Shown here: piece by piece, positions 1 through 9,482 of the stretch
Position numbering within the stretch: position 1 is the first letter of the stretch
Layout: each line of letters begins with the position of its first letter
DNA from: Neoarius graeffei
Lineage: Eukaryota; Chordata; Actinopteri; Siluriformes; Ariidae
NCBI RefSeq assembly: GCF_027579695.1
Contig: NC_083574.1
Location: 47,268,059-47,332,058, forward strand
Reading direction: 5' to 3'
Length of the DNA: 64,000 nt
Notes under the pieces: generated by a model
What the model was told of the DNA's origin: nothing
Seen by the model: only the letters and a program-made list of their open reading frames with translations
Database searches by the model: none
Program-made: the position numbers and the translations under genes

Positions 1-894
1 TTGTTCATTCAGCCCCAAGAGCATTAGTGAGATAAAGCACAATATCAGGTGAAGAGGCCTGGTGCACACTTAGAGTTCATCCCAAACCTATCCAGGATCA
101 AGGCTCTGTATAGGACACTCAAGTTCTGTATCTGCACCAGCCTTGGCAAACCATGTCTTTATGGACCTCATTTTGTGCACACTGGAACAGGTTTGGGTTA
201 AGTCTCTTAGTTCCAGTAAATCGAAAATATAATGCAATACAAACACACACTATACAGTTGCATACATGTCAACCTATACGGAATGTCCGTATTTTATACG
301 GATTTGATTCAATAAACGTAGTATACGGGCGTACAAATAAAGTTATACGGATTCTTTAAAAAAAACTTCAATATTTATTTAGAGCTATAATCAATTCCCA
401 CAATGATAAAAGAGTGCATAACATTTACAAACGTACTGTACACCATAGACAGCCAGTAAAGTGTCTTATGAAATCGCGCGTTATCTTGTGGTAGCGAGAC
501 TTCGTTCCACTTTTGATCATGCGCACACCACATTGCGAGAATCCCACCAACCGGGAAGTAACATTTTGTTTGAAACGCGTATTTCCACCTGAGCGACTTT
601 CACTAGCGACTGAAAAGATTCTGAATGGGCACTCCGGCAAGATCAACACAGACACTTGCTGTGACATGCAGCCTCGTGAGGTATTGGTGCAGACTGCTAA
701 AAAAGCTGTCATGGAGTACAATTCAGAACATTAGAGTGACACTTTGTGTTTTTGTCAAACATTGGAGCTTTGTATTCATTCTGAAGGTTTATTGTTACTA
801 ATATTGAATAAAAAGTAACTTGGATATATCATTGTTAATTATCATTCAAATTTTAGGTAGATTATTTTAATTTGCATCTTATAAAGGCCAATTT

Positions 895-1410
895 ATGCTG
901 ACAACCCAGTCCTCGCAGATAGCGTCGCAGACAGTGTCTGCGTAGCCCCCCACACCTTCGCAGACGCTCTGCGCGCACCTCCCAAAAATTGTGACCACCG
1001 CAGAAGCCTCGTAGACAGCGTCACAGACAAGAGGGCTCTGATTGGTCCACTCTACATCCGCTGTACACGCACTTCCGCTTCCCTACTTTCCCGGTTTGGT
1101 TTGTTTTCACGACTGCCATTTTTAAAAACACGAGCGAAGATGGAGCAGCACGAAGAGCGGTTGATCGAGGAAGTGAGGAAGTACGTACATCTATACGACT
1201 CCAGTTCTAGTCATTATAAGTAACCGGAGGATAAACACTCCACTAACCACACCCACCAACTACTCCTAGCGATTTCGCGACTTCGCGCCCCCTTGCGTTG
1301 TGGCAGTGAATAACATCACGCACGCCTATTACTCCCCGCTCAACGATAAATTACAACTGTCTGTGAAAAGCTATCTGCAAAAGCCTTGTCGCAAGAGCAT
1401 GCAGAGGCCT
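895..1410 (+). mobile_element. PIF/Harbinger-type MITE nested in the 261-1486 element
   Basis: The element starts AGGCCAATTTATGC and ends GCATGCAGAGGCCT. It is flanked by TAA on both sides (892-894 and 1411-1413), the 3-bp duplication typical of PIF/Harbinger. Subterminal sequence contains repeated gcagata/cagacag motifs in inverted order. The GC-rich interior carries the start of a MADF-domain gene at 1140-1223. Confidence 0.65.
1140..1223 (+). pseudogene. N-terminal fragment of a MADF-domain protein (Harbinger accessory gene)
   Basis: The reading frame starts with ATG at 1140 and runs 27 codons to TAA at 1221. It reads MEQHEERLIEEVRKY followed by VHLYDSSSSHYK, which matches the beginning of MADF domains (acidic start, LI-x-EVRKY-P-x-LYD, then S-x-x-Y-K). 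In PIF/Harbinger transposons a MADF or Myb-like protein is the second gene and acts as a DNA-binding partner of the transposase. Here the domain is cut off by deletion, so no functional protein is expected. Confidence 0.55.
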
Positions 1411-1492
1411 TAAGGATTTTATAAGGGAAATACGGATTTTGGAGGTTGGTTATACAGGTTTGATTGACCAAAGGTTGACATGTATGCAGTTG

Positions 1493-2336
1493 TGTGCTTC
1501 CAAATCGTAGCAACAGTTTGGGGAAGACCTGCATATGGTTGCGATGATTAGGTGTCCACAAACTTTTAGCAGTATAATGTATCTTTAGACACGTTGAATG
1601 TTGAGGTATCAAAGAGGTGTCAAAACTTTTTTGGTTGTTTGCCAGAATTCAGCCACAGCGACATCTAATTGGTTTTCCTAGACCAAAACACACATATGGA
1701 CTCTTAAAATTAAGATTTAAGATTAATCCTACTGTATATTTGAAAATAACACATTTTTACTTCTATAAAGTGTGGTACACTTGGGGAGTTTTATTTGGCA
1801 GTTTACAATATATACAGTACTTTGTTCATGTGGTCCCTCTGAGTGTGAGTAGGCTAATGTTGGTGCTGTTCAACACAACAGCTTTTTAATCAACAAGAAG
1901 ACACTTTGGGGTTTTTTTGTTTTGGTGTGGGTTTTTTTTTTTTACAAAGCCATTACCTAAGGAGAAATGAAAGTCGTCAAACTCACTTTACCGTACGTCC
2001 ATTACAGTTGATTAACATATGATTAACATAGTAATTACAAATCAAAACTCCAAAAGGATACCAGACATAACTAGAATGTTAATATGTACTTTAAACATAT
2101 TCTCATCTTTTGAGCTGTAAATTCATTATAGTTTGTTTTTCCAATAGATGGTAGTATTCCTACCATTTACCATAGTCCATACAGAAACTTTGTCCATTTA
2201 CACATAACATCGCACTGGCCTGCCTTTGTTAGACAGCAGTTGTTTGTAATTTAAGTTGCATAATTCCTTTTTAGTAGTTTAATATACATATAAGCATTCT
2301 TCTTTGTGCAGAATTTTCACTGAGATCTCAGTAAAG
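1493..2336. other. 3' flank / probable 3' UTR of mtss2
   Basis: There is no convincing coding sequence here. The part next to the mtss2 stop (below 2337) is AT-rich and is the likely minus-strand 3' UTR. TTTATT occurs at about 1791 on the plus strand, which is an AATAAA-type polyadenylation signal on the minus strand, but I cannot show that it is used. Confidence 0.35.
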
Positions 2337-3124
2337 CTATCGCATGATCCTGGGTGCTGACCTGTCATTACAGATGGTTTTCCTGAGACGCACTCCTCTA
2401 CGGATGCACTTCAAAATGTCATCACCTTCTGATTGGGGTGCTGGGTCCTGTTGGCATCCTAGACCAGCCTGGGCATCTGTAGGAAATGGGAACTGGCCAT
2501 CTCCAAGAGCATGGGCGCTAGCCACCAGCTCACCAATCTTCTCCACCAGGCTGTGGCGGTTAGCAGCCAGAAGCTGGTCCTCCTCTGTGCTGAGAGGTAT
2601 AGTTCCAGGCTGCTGGACATGGACTCGCATCCCAGTGCCTGTGCTCCAAGCCACTTGGTTAGGCAGGCTCATCCGCTTTGGTGAAGCTTTGAACTCCAGG
2701 TTCTCCAGAGGTTCCTCAGTGTACAAGCTTTCCTCACTGCCATTGTGCTCTGGGGGAGGGCTGGGGAAACCAGGAGAGTCTGGAACAGTTGGTGTCTTCA
2801 CTGGGATGATGGGAGGACGGATGGGGATTGGACCCACGTTAGACGGGGTGCGTCTCACGCCAGTTTTGGAGGATGGGGTCCGACGAATGGTGGCTGTCCC
2901 AGATGATATGACTCCTCCTCCTCCTTTGCCATTGGATCCAGGCATACCATGGGCCCCAACACCTCCAGGAAGCCCTGCGGTGCTTGCAGGTCTCTTGGTC
3001 TGGATCATGCGACGGTAATTCTGGGCCAGATTGCTGTTCCGAGGGACAGTAGAAGATTTGTCAAAGTCTGACTGAGCATCACAGTCGACATCGCCGTTCA
3101 TTGAGTAGCTGTCATAGTCGGAAA
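2337..3124 (-). CDS. mtss2: mtss2 (mtss1l/ABBA), last coding exon with WH2 motif
   Basis: This is the terminal exon of metastasis suppressor 1-like (MTSS2/ABBA), an I-BAR protein that binds PI(4,5)P2 membranes and actin and links Rac signalling to protrusions. The acceptor is ...TTTTTACAG at 3125, and the first two bases complete a Val codon from the previous exon. The protein reads VSDYDSYSMNGD, then FDKSSTVPRNSNLAQNYRR, KRPASTAGLP, a Pro-rich stretch with PIPIRPPIIPVKTPTVPDSP, LLAANRHSLVEKIGELVASA, and a C-terminal WH2-like helix ILKCIRRGVRLRKT ending in NDRSAPRIMR and TAG. LVEKIGELVASAHALG and GQFPFP point to MTSS2 rather than MTSS1, which lacks these blocks. A 224-codon plus-strand ORF over the same region is a shadow. 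Confidence 0.93.
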
Positions 3125-3675
3125 CTGTAAAAAGATATCAGGGGTCATTATGCATGATAAAGTCCTTACTATTATTGATTAGGTGTTGTTTATGTCAAAA
3201 TGGCAGATTTTGAGGTAACTTTCATTAAGAATGATCTTTTACATCATGAAAATTGATGTGCTTTACCCAGTTTCTCTTACTTATATTACAGATTACGTTC
3301 AGATCATTTTCAACTGAATGACTCTGAATTTCTCTTTTAGAGAGTTCTTTACAGAAGAATGTAAAGTTTAATATAAATATACAAATATTTAGCAGAAGTG
3401 TTCAATACATTTCTGTGTTGTAAATCCTATTTTGATTGATCTTAGGAAACATTCTAATATTTTGAGATTTTGGATTTCTGATTTTCATGAGCTATAAGCC
3501 AGAATCATCAAAATTCTTCTTCTTAAAAAAGGCTTGAAATACTTCACTTTACATGTAATGAAAATAGAATATACGAAAGTTTACCTTTTTTAATTAAATT
3601 ATGAAAAAAATAACTTTTTCACGATATTCAATTTTTCTGCGATGCACTAGTAGTAAAGCTTTCTGTCAGGAAGCA

Positions 3676-3960
3676 TTTATTTATCATTTATAACATTCAT
3701 AGAAGGCGTCTCCAGTGTCAGTGCTTTGTAAAAGGTCAGTACGTTTTCTGCCTTTGGAGATTCTTCAAGGCAAAGGGATTTGCGGTTTATGGTTCCTTGG
3801 TATCATTTTTGCATTTTTTTTGTTATTAATTTCAGGAGAGAGAAAAAAGGGAAGGAAAGTGGTTCCAGATGTTTAATGTAACTGATAATAGGAAGTAACT
3901 AGTTTCAAGGACTTTCCACAACATTAAATGTAACTATAGAAGGTTAACAATATGACATGC
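3676..3960. repeat. Dispersed interspersed repeat, copy 1
   Basis: The segment shares a mosaic of blocks with 26905-27405 and 38205-38340: 'gtcagtgctttgtaa', then 'tttcaggagagagaaaaa', then 'ggaag...gtaact/gtaagtgata', and finally 'ttccacaacattaaatg' or a close variant. No inverted ends or coding sequence were seen. It lies in an mtss2 intron. The preceding intron DNA at 3125-3675 is AT-rich and shows nothing else. Confidence 0.5.
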
Positions 3961-3999
3961 TGTTCCTTATTAGAATTGTAAAATTGTGATGATGTAAGA

Positions 4000-4563
4000 G
4001 GAATAAAACACTTTGAGACATGCTGTTATAGGACAATAATCGATTTCAGGGTGGTGTGATGTGGGCCAGCTGTCAGGGTGCAGGCATTTACAGATGCAGG
4101 CGCAGGGGAGAGCGGGTACGTCGCAAACTGTAGTCCAAATCCAAATCGAGGGACTGAATACGTAGTCAGGGTCAGGCAAGGGTTGGTCGATGTGCAGACA
4201 GAATGTCAAAGGGTAGGCGGGAGGTCAAGGTCGAGATAAACGTAAACAAAAGTCAGAAACACTAGAAGTCGGGTAATAATATGAAAAGGCTCGGTATGAT
4301 CAGACACAATACTTTGCACTGAGGTGAATGATTACAGGGCTTATGTAGAGCAGTGATTAGGTTGATGATGCGCTTCTAATATTCGGGAGAGGCGGGGCGC
4401 TGTGGCATTTAGGAGATGTACCGTAGTTCGGAGCGGTCATGTTTGGATGCCGCTCCGAACTTTGACTTTTTGCGCTAACACCAGTGAGAAGCGGCGTTAC
4501 TTTTATGACCGCAAAGCGATAGATTATTTTCCTCTAACAGCACTCCATATTGTGTTTTATTCC
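4000..4563. mobile_element. Non-autonomous DNA transposon (MITE) with about 45-bp inverted ends
   Basis: The left end, ggaataaaacactttgagac, is mirrored by the right end, whose reverse complement begins ggaataaaacacaatatgga. Similarity continues through TGCTGTTA and AATAAT. The flanks are taaga and ttaga, an imperfect 5-bp match. No coding sequence was seen. The superfamily is not determined. Confidence 0.55.
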
Positions 4564-4953
4564 TTAGATATTTTGTATGCCCACACTTGTGTTTTTATAA
4601 CTGCCTCCTATCCTGTGAAGAGTTTTTGGATGTTCTCCCCTCGCTATGCATTCTTCCTGACATCTCATATCGATTGCTCGTTCTTCTTTATGTATCTGTA
4701 ATGGCTCTGCCAAATGTTATACAGCTTTCTTCAACTTAGAAACAGAGACCAAGATGGTGATAGCAATGCTTCTTTTCATTACTTTTTTTTTTTTACACAG
4801 ATGTATAGTTTCCTTGCATTTGCATTCAAAAGTCATAACTTGGCACTCAACGTTACCTATAGCACTGTGTGTTTAAATGCCTGGAATACTGTGTATGGTA
4901 CTGCATGCGGGTATATGTGAATGTGTGAATCTGTGTGTTGGATGCGGGGTTAC

Positions 4954-5119
4954 CATGTGAGGGGATGGTATCCTCAGAGCAAGATGGAGTGGTGTTCTGT
5001 GTGCTGTATCCGCTCGAATACTGCAGGGAGTCACAGCTGCTCTTCTGCTGCTCCATACTCAGACCACGTGTCAGAACCATGGCAAGCTCACTGGCTGCAG
5101 ACATCATCGGTTTCCCATG
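4954..5119 (-). CDS. mtss2: mtss2 internal exon (AMVLTRGLS block)
   Basis: The exon has acceptor CTTCAAG and donor GTAACC on the minus strand. Its 166 bases are 55 codons plus one base, which pairs with the last exon to form Val. It encodes HGKPMMSAASELAMVLTRGL, then SMEQQKSSCDSLQYSSGYST, and TTPSCSEDTIPSH. This is the most conserved central block of MTSS1/MTSS2. The start phase 0 fits the exon at 6875-7030, and the order on the minus strand is correct. Confidence 0.93.
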
Positions 5120-5249
5120 CTTGAAGCGGAGGAAAGAAGTGAAGAGACATACAGACAGAGGCACAGTCAGTGAGGGAATGGTATAAGTATTTCTCTGCAG
5201 TTAATGAAAATAATAAGCCATGCAGAGTTAGAAAATCTTATAACAGTTA

Positions 5250-6856
5250 CAGTGGTGCTTGAAAGTTTGTGAACCCTTTAGAATTTTCTATATTTCTGCA
5301 TAAATATGACCTAAAACATCATCAGATTTTCACACAAGTCCTAAAAGTAGATAAAGAGAACCCAGTTAAACAAATGAGACAAAAATATTATACTTGGTCA
5401 TTTATTTATTGAGGAAAATCATCCAATATTACATATCTGTGAGTGGCAAAAGTATGTGAACCTCTAGGATTAGCAGTTAATTTGAAGGTGAAATTAGAGT
5501 CAGGTGTTTTCAATCAATGGGATGACAATCAGGTGTGAGTGGGCACCCTGTTTTATTTAAAGAACAGGGATCTATCAAAGTCTGATCTTCACAACACATG
5601 TTTGTGGAAGTGTATCATGGCGCGAACAAAGGAGATTTCTCAGGACCTCAGAGAAAGTGTTGTTGATGCTCATCAGGCTGGAAAAGGTTACAAAACCATC
5701 TCTAAAGGGTTTGGACTCCACCAATCCACAGTCAGACAGATTGTGTACAAATGGAAGAAATTTAAGACCATCGTTACCCTCCCCAGGAGTGGTCGACCAA
5801 CAAAGATCACTCCAAGAGCAAGGCGTGTAATAGTCAGCGAGATCACAAAGGACCCCAGAGTAACTTCTAAGCAACTGAAGGCCTCTCTCACATTGGCTAA
5901 TGCTAATGTTCATGAGTCCACCATCAGGAGAACACTGAACAACAATGGTGTCTATGGCAGGGTTGCAAGGAGAAAGCCACTGCTCTCCAAAAAGAACGTC
6001 GCTGCTCATCTGCAGTTTGCTAAAGATCATGTGGACAAGCCAGAAGGCTATTGGAAAAATGTTTTGTGGACAGATGAGACCAAAATAGAACTTTTTGGTT
6101 TAAATGAGAAGCGTTATGTTTGGAGAAAGGAAAACACTGCATTCCAGCATAAGAACCCATCTGTGAAACATGGTGGTGGTGGTAGTGTCATGGTTTGGGT
6201 CTGTTTTGCTGCATCTGGGCCAGGACGGCTTGCCATCATTGATGGAACAATGAATTCTGAATTATACCAGTGAATTCTAAAGGAAAATGTCAGGACATCT
6301 GTCCATGAACTGAATCGCAAGAGAAGGTGGGTCATGCAGCAAGACAACGACCCTAAGCGCACAAGTCGTTCTACCAAAGAATGGTTAAAGAAGAATAAAG
6401 TTAATGTTTTGGAATGGCCAAGTCAAAGTCCTGACCTTAATCCAATTGAAATTTTGTGGAAGGACCTGAAGCGAGCAGTTCATGTGAGGAAACCCACCAA
6501 CATCCCAGAGTTGAAGCTCTTCTGTATGGAGGAACGGGCTAAAATTCCTCCAAGCCGGTGTGCAGGACTGATCAACAGTTACCGGAAACGTTTAGTTGCA
6601 GTTATTGCTGCACAAGGGGGTCACACCAGATACCGAAAGCAAAGGTTCACATACTTTTGCCACTCACAGATATGTAATATTGGATCATTTTCCTCAATGA
6701 ATAAATGACCAAGTATAATATTTTTGTCTCATCTGTTTAACTGGGTTCTCTTTATCTACTTTTAGGACTTGTGTGAAAATCTGATGATGTTTTAGGTCAT
6801 ATTTATGCAGAAATATAGAAAATTCTAAAGGGTTCACAAACTTTCAAGCACCACTG
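5250..6856 (+). mobile_element. Tc1-like transposon, nearly complete, in an mtss2 intron
   Basis: The element is flanked by TA (5248-5249 and 6857-6858) and begins CAGTGGTGCTTGAAAGTTTG. The right end is the inverse, and the terminal inverted repeats can be followed for about 210 bp with few mismatches, an IR/DR layout. It encodes one transposase with a single in-frame stop. The right end lies only 18 bases from the donor site of the mtss2 exon at 6875-7030. Confidence 0.93.
5617..6708 (+). pseudogene. Tc1/mariner transposase (DD34E), one in-frame TGA
   Basis: This cut-and-paste transposase binds the inverted repeats and inserts at TA. The ATG at 5617 gives MARTKEISQDLRESVVDAHQ, the usual start, followed by paired-like helix-turn-helix domains (residues about 1-110), with STVRQIVYKWKKF and STIRRTLNNNG as recognition helices. 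The catalytic triad is visible: Asp in VLWTDETKIE, Asp in QQDNDPKRTS and Glu in NPIEILW, with 34 residues between the second Asp and the Glu. The frame is open except for TGA at 6271-6273, inside the catalytic domain. It then continues in the same frame to the stop at 6706. About 360 codons in all, slightly longer than usual at the C-end. It looks young but inactivated. Confidence 0.9.
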
Positions 6857-6874
6857 TAGTTCTTTTCTGAGCAC

Positions 6875-7030
6875 CTTGGCACTGATGTTTGTAGGATTCA
6901 CTCTAGTCCTGTACGGGTCCTCGGGGTGCAGAGACCCTCTCGCTCCAGTAGGGGATTCCACAGCTTCACTCCTGCGCTGCAGTGCCACCCCTTGCTGCTC
7001 GTAGTGAGATATTTTAGACCAGTCCTGCTG
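6875..7030 (-). CDS. mtss2: mtss2 internal exon (DWSK block)
   Basis: The exon encodes QQDWSKISHYEQQGVALQRR, SEAVESPTGARG and RTRVNPTNISAK, corresponding to the DWSK...LQRR...AAK region of MTSS2. The donor is AAG/GTGCTC and the acceptor is GATTCAG/CAGCAG/GAC. Three AGs in tandem (NAGNAG) could include or skip one or two Gln codons. The 156 bases keep phase 0 at both ends. A Tc1 transposon begins 18 bases into the downstream intron. Confidence 0.88.
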
Positions 7031-7759
7031 CTGAATCAAAAAAAAGAGCATGTACAACCAATGCAATCAAAGTGTAAGCAAGCTGCAAATAGATCTGTGT
7101 ATAGAAGAGCGTTTTTAGTTATGTTGTTGTAATTGCAAATATTAAAAGGGGAAAAAGCAAGCGGACATTACAATGGTGGCAAAATTGTGAGCAATTAATA
7201 ATTAAAAGGAAAAATGTACATGAAACTAAATTAATTAAATAATGAAAAGTCTGAAAAGCAAAACAGAATGCAGAATGCATGAACTAATATGAAACGTGAC
7301 CAACTAGCCAAAATAAAAACAAACCTTCCAGTGATGAACTTTGGTTGTGGGTGAGGGGGAGTGTGATCCAGGGGAATGATTATAGGACATAAAGGGAAGA
7401 GGTCTGATGGAGCCATTATGAGTGTGAGCAAGGTGAAATGTAGCGAAGGACGAGCCAAACTGTGGAGACGGAATGACAATTGGTCAGAATGCCTGAATGT
7501 TTATGGAGGATAGACTCCATGAAGGTTGATAAAGCAGTGTAACAGAAGCAAAATCACATACATAAAATATATCGGTTCTTGCCCATTTTGGACTTTCTAT
7601 GTTTTCAATGTTGTCCTACAAATTTCAGTAAGTAACTATCATGAAAGAGGAAGAAAGTGAAATGTTAACTGTGTTAGTGCAGAAAATCAGGAACTGTCCA
7701 AAAGCAACTCATTTAGAATCTTGAGGTGAACAGAATTTTACTTTCATAATAAAATATCC

Positions 7760-8132
7760 GGGCGGCATGGTGGTGTAGTGGTTAGCGCTGTCGCCTCACA
7801 GCAAGAAGGTCCGGGTTCGAGCCCCGTGGCCGGCGAGGGCCTTTCTGTGTGGAGTTTGCATGTTCTCCCCGTGTCCGCGTGGGTTTCCTCCGGGTGCTCT
7901 GGTTTCCCCCACAGTCCAAAGACATGCAGGTTAGGTTAACTGGTGACTCTAAATTGACCGTAGGTGTGAATGTGAGTGTGAATGGTTGTCTGTGTCTATG
8001 TGTCAGCCCTGTGATGACCTGGCGACTTGTCCAGGGTGTACCCCGCCTTTCGCCCGTAGTCAGCTGAGATAGGCTCCAGCTTGCCTGCGACCCTGTAGAA
8101 CAGGATAAAGCGGCTAGAGATAATGAGATGAG
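7760..8132 (+). mobile_element. V-SINE (DANA/Mermaid/HE1-like), tRNA-derived
   Basis: It has a tRNA-like head with A box (tggtgtagtggttagcg) and B box (gggttcgagcccc), the conserved V-SINE core (tgcatgttctccccgtg ... gtccaaagacatgcagg) and a gagatgagat tail. The duplication ATAAAATATCC flanks it perfectly (7749-7759 and 8133-8143), so this is a young insertion. It sits in an mtss2 intron. Confidence 0.93.
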
Positions 8133-8459
8133 ATAAAATATCCATACTTTTTCCAACATGCTTTCTGAATCTCTATATAATCCCAGGCCTGGAAACAACT
8201 GACTTTCAACTCCCTACATTTAGGGAATTTAGATATTTAAATATTATAGACCTCAGCAAGAACCCCGTCCAGGCCAAAACACTAAATCAGACCCAACAAA
8301 ATGTAAATCTGTGGGAAAAGCAAAACCAGAAGACGAAGATTTGCAGAAGTGTGAAAATGCTTAGTGAGAGAAAATATTATTCTACACAGTATGTACAGTT
8401 TGATATGCTGTTGAGTTTGAGACCAGGATTCAAATTATGGTGTACAGTGTAATACTCAC

Positions 8460-8534
8460 TGCTATGGGAGAGCCACACTCGCTAACAGACTGACATGTCT
8501 CTGATGCTTCAGAGGATGCAGAGCTGGATGACTT
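8460..8534 (-). CDS. mtss2: mtss2 internal exon (Ser-rich block)
   Basis: The 75-base phase-0 exon encodes KSSSSASSEASETCQSVSEC followed by GSPIA. This is the conserved Ser-rich block that in vertebrate MTSS proteins follows PSPMPSDITSQ. The acceptor is TTTTCCAAACAG and the donor is GTGAGT. It is too short to be found as an open reading frame but is unmistakable. Confidence 0.92.
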
Positions 8535-8649
8535 CTGTTTGGAAAAAAAAAAAAAACGATGTTAAAGATGTTGTTGCGTTCATTATGATAAATAGAGACA
8601 CACTCCTAGAAGTATTCTGTTAATATTAGATTAGTACACAGATTTCAAA

Positions 8650-9035
8650 CTCCCCTTAACGAAGAGACAGGAGGCAAAGTTGGAGGTGGTGGAGTTGAGG
8701 ATGTTAAGGTTTGCGATGGGAGGTTGGACAGGATAAGGAACGAGCACATCAGAGGGACAGCACATGTGGAGAGCTTGGGAATTAAGCTAAGAGAGATGAG
8801 GCTGAGATGGTCTGGGCACATCCTGAGAAGAGATGCAGAGCATGTGGGAAGGAGAATGTTGAGGATGGAGCTGCCAGGCAAACGAAAACGAGGAAGGCCA
8901 AAGAGGAGATACATGGATGTGGTGAGAGAGGACATGAAAGTGGCAGGTGTGGTAGAGAAGGATGCGGAAGACAGGGAGCAATGGAGACGAAAGATCTGCT
9001 GTGGCGACCCCTAATCGGGAGCAGCCAAAAGAAGA
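8650..9035 (+). mobile_element. 5'-truncated RTE-type LINE, 3' end
   Basis: An open frame ending at 9014 reads DRIRNEHIRGTAHVESLGIK, LRWSGHILRRDAEHVGRRML, MELPGKRKRGRPKRRYMDVV and WRRKICCGDP. This is the characteristic C-terminus of RTE-clade reverse transcriptase proteins. The sequence ends with the short tail cccctaatcgggagcagcca and then gaa/gac trinucleotides. Only the last roughly 130 codons remain, so it is a dead-on-arrival copy. Confidence 0.8.
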
Positions 9036-9482
9036 CGACGACAGGTTTCAAACTCAAGGCCCACAAGCCAAAAATGGCCTGCTGCCATGTTGTCTCATTG
9101 CCTTGCAGAAAAAAAAAACCAAACAAACTGAAATGGCACTTGGTACCTACTGCTCAACATTTTCACACTGGAGCAAGGCAAGGAAAGTTTATTTATATAG
9201 CGCATTTCATACACAGTGGCAGTTCAATGTGCTTTACAGAGGTAAAGGCAAAACAGTAAACAATAGAAAATAAAATTACATAAAATAAAGGGGGAAGAAG
9301 AGAGAAAAATAAACATAATATAAGAATTAAACAATAGTAGAAATAAAGTAATACAATGAAGTAAAAGTTCAGTAAAAAACAGCAGAATAAAATGGAATAA
9401 AAGTTAAGTAAAGTTTAAAACATGCAGAGACTGTAAAAGTTAAGTAAAGTTTAAAACATGTAAAGATGATGATATTTATCAG

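Larger units (their letters stand above)
261..1486. mobile_element. Unclassified DNA transposon with 14-bp inverted repeats
   Basis: The ends are perfect inverted repeats, CATACATGTCAACC at 261-274 and its reverse complement at 1473-1486. The 6-bp direct repeat CAGTTG flanks both sides (255-260 and 1487-1492) and looks like a target-site duplication. A Harbinger MITE (895-1410) sits inside, so the original element was about 0.7 kb. It holds a small plus-strand ORF (513-734, 73 residues, several Cys) that I do not recognise and that may be a transposase remnant. A 6-bp duplication fits few superfamilies, so I leave the class open. Confidence 0.55.

Noticed and set aside
2344-3018. 224-codon plus-strand ORF opposite the mtss2 last exon
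   Set aside because: It mirrors a GC-rich coding exon on the other strand, has no recognised domain, and the minus-strand reading is clearly MTSS2.
7760-7830. tRNA-gene-like A and B boxes at the heads of the repeats (also at 23208, 25953, 42386 and others)
   Set aside because: The boxes belong to SINE heads; the sequence does not fold as a complete tRNA and is followed by the V-SINE core every time.
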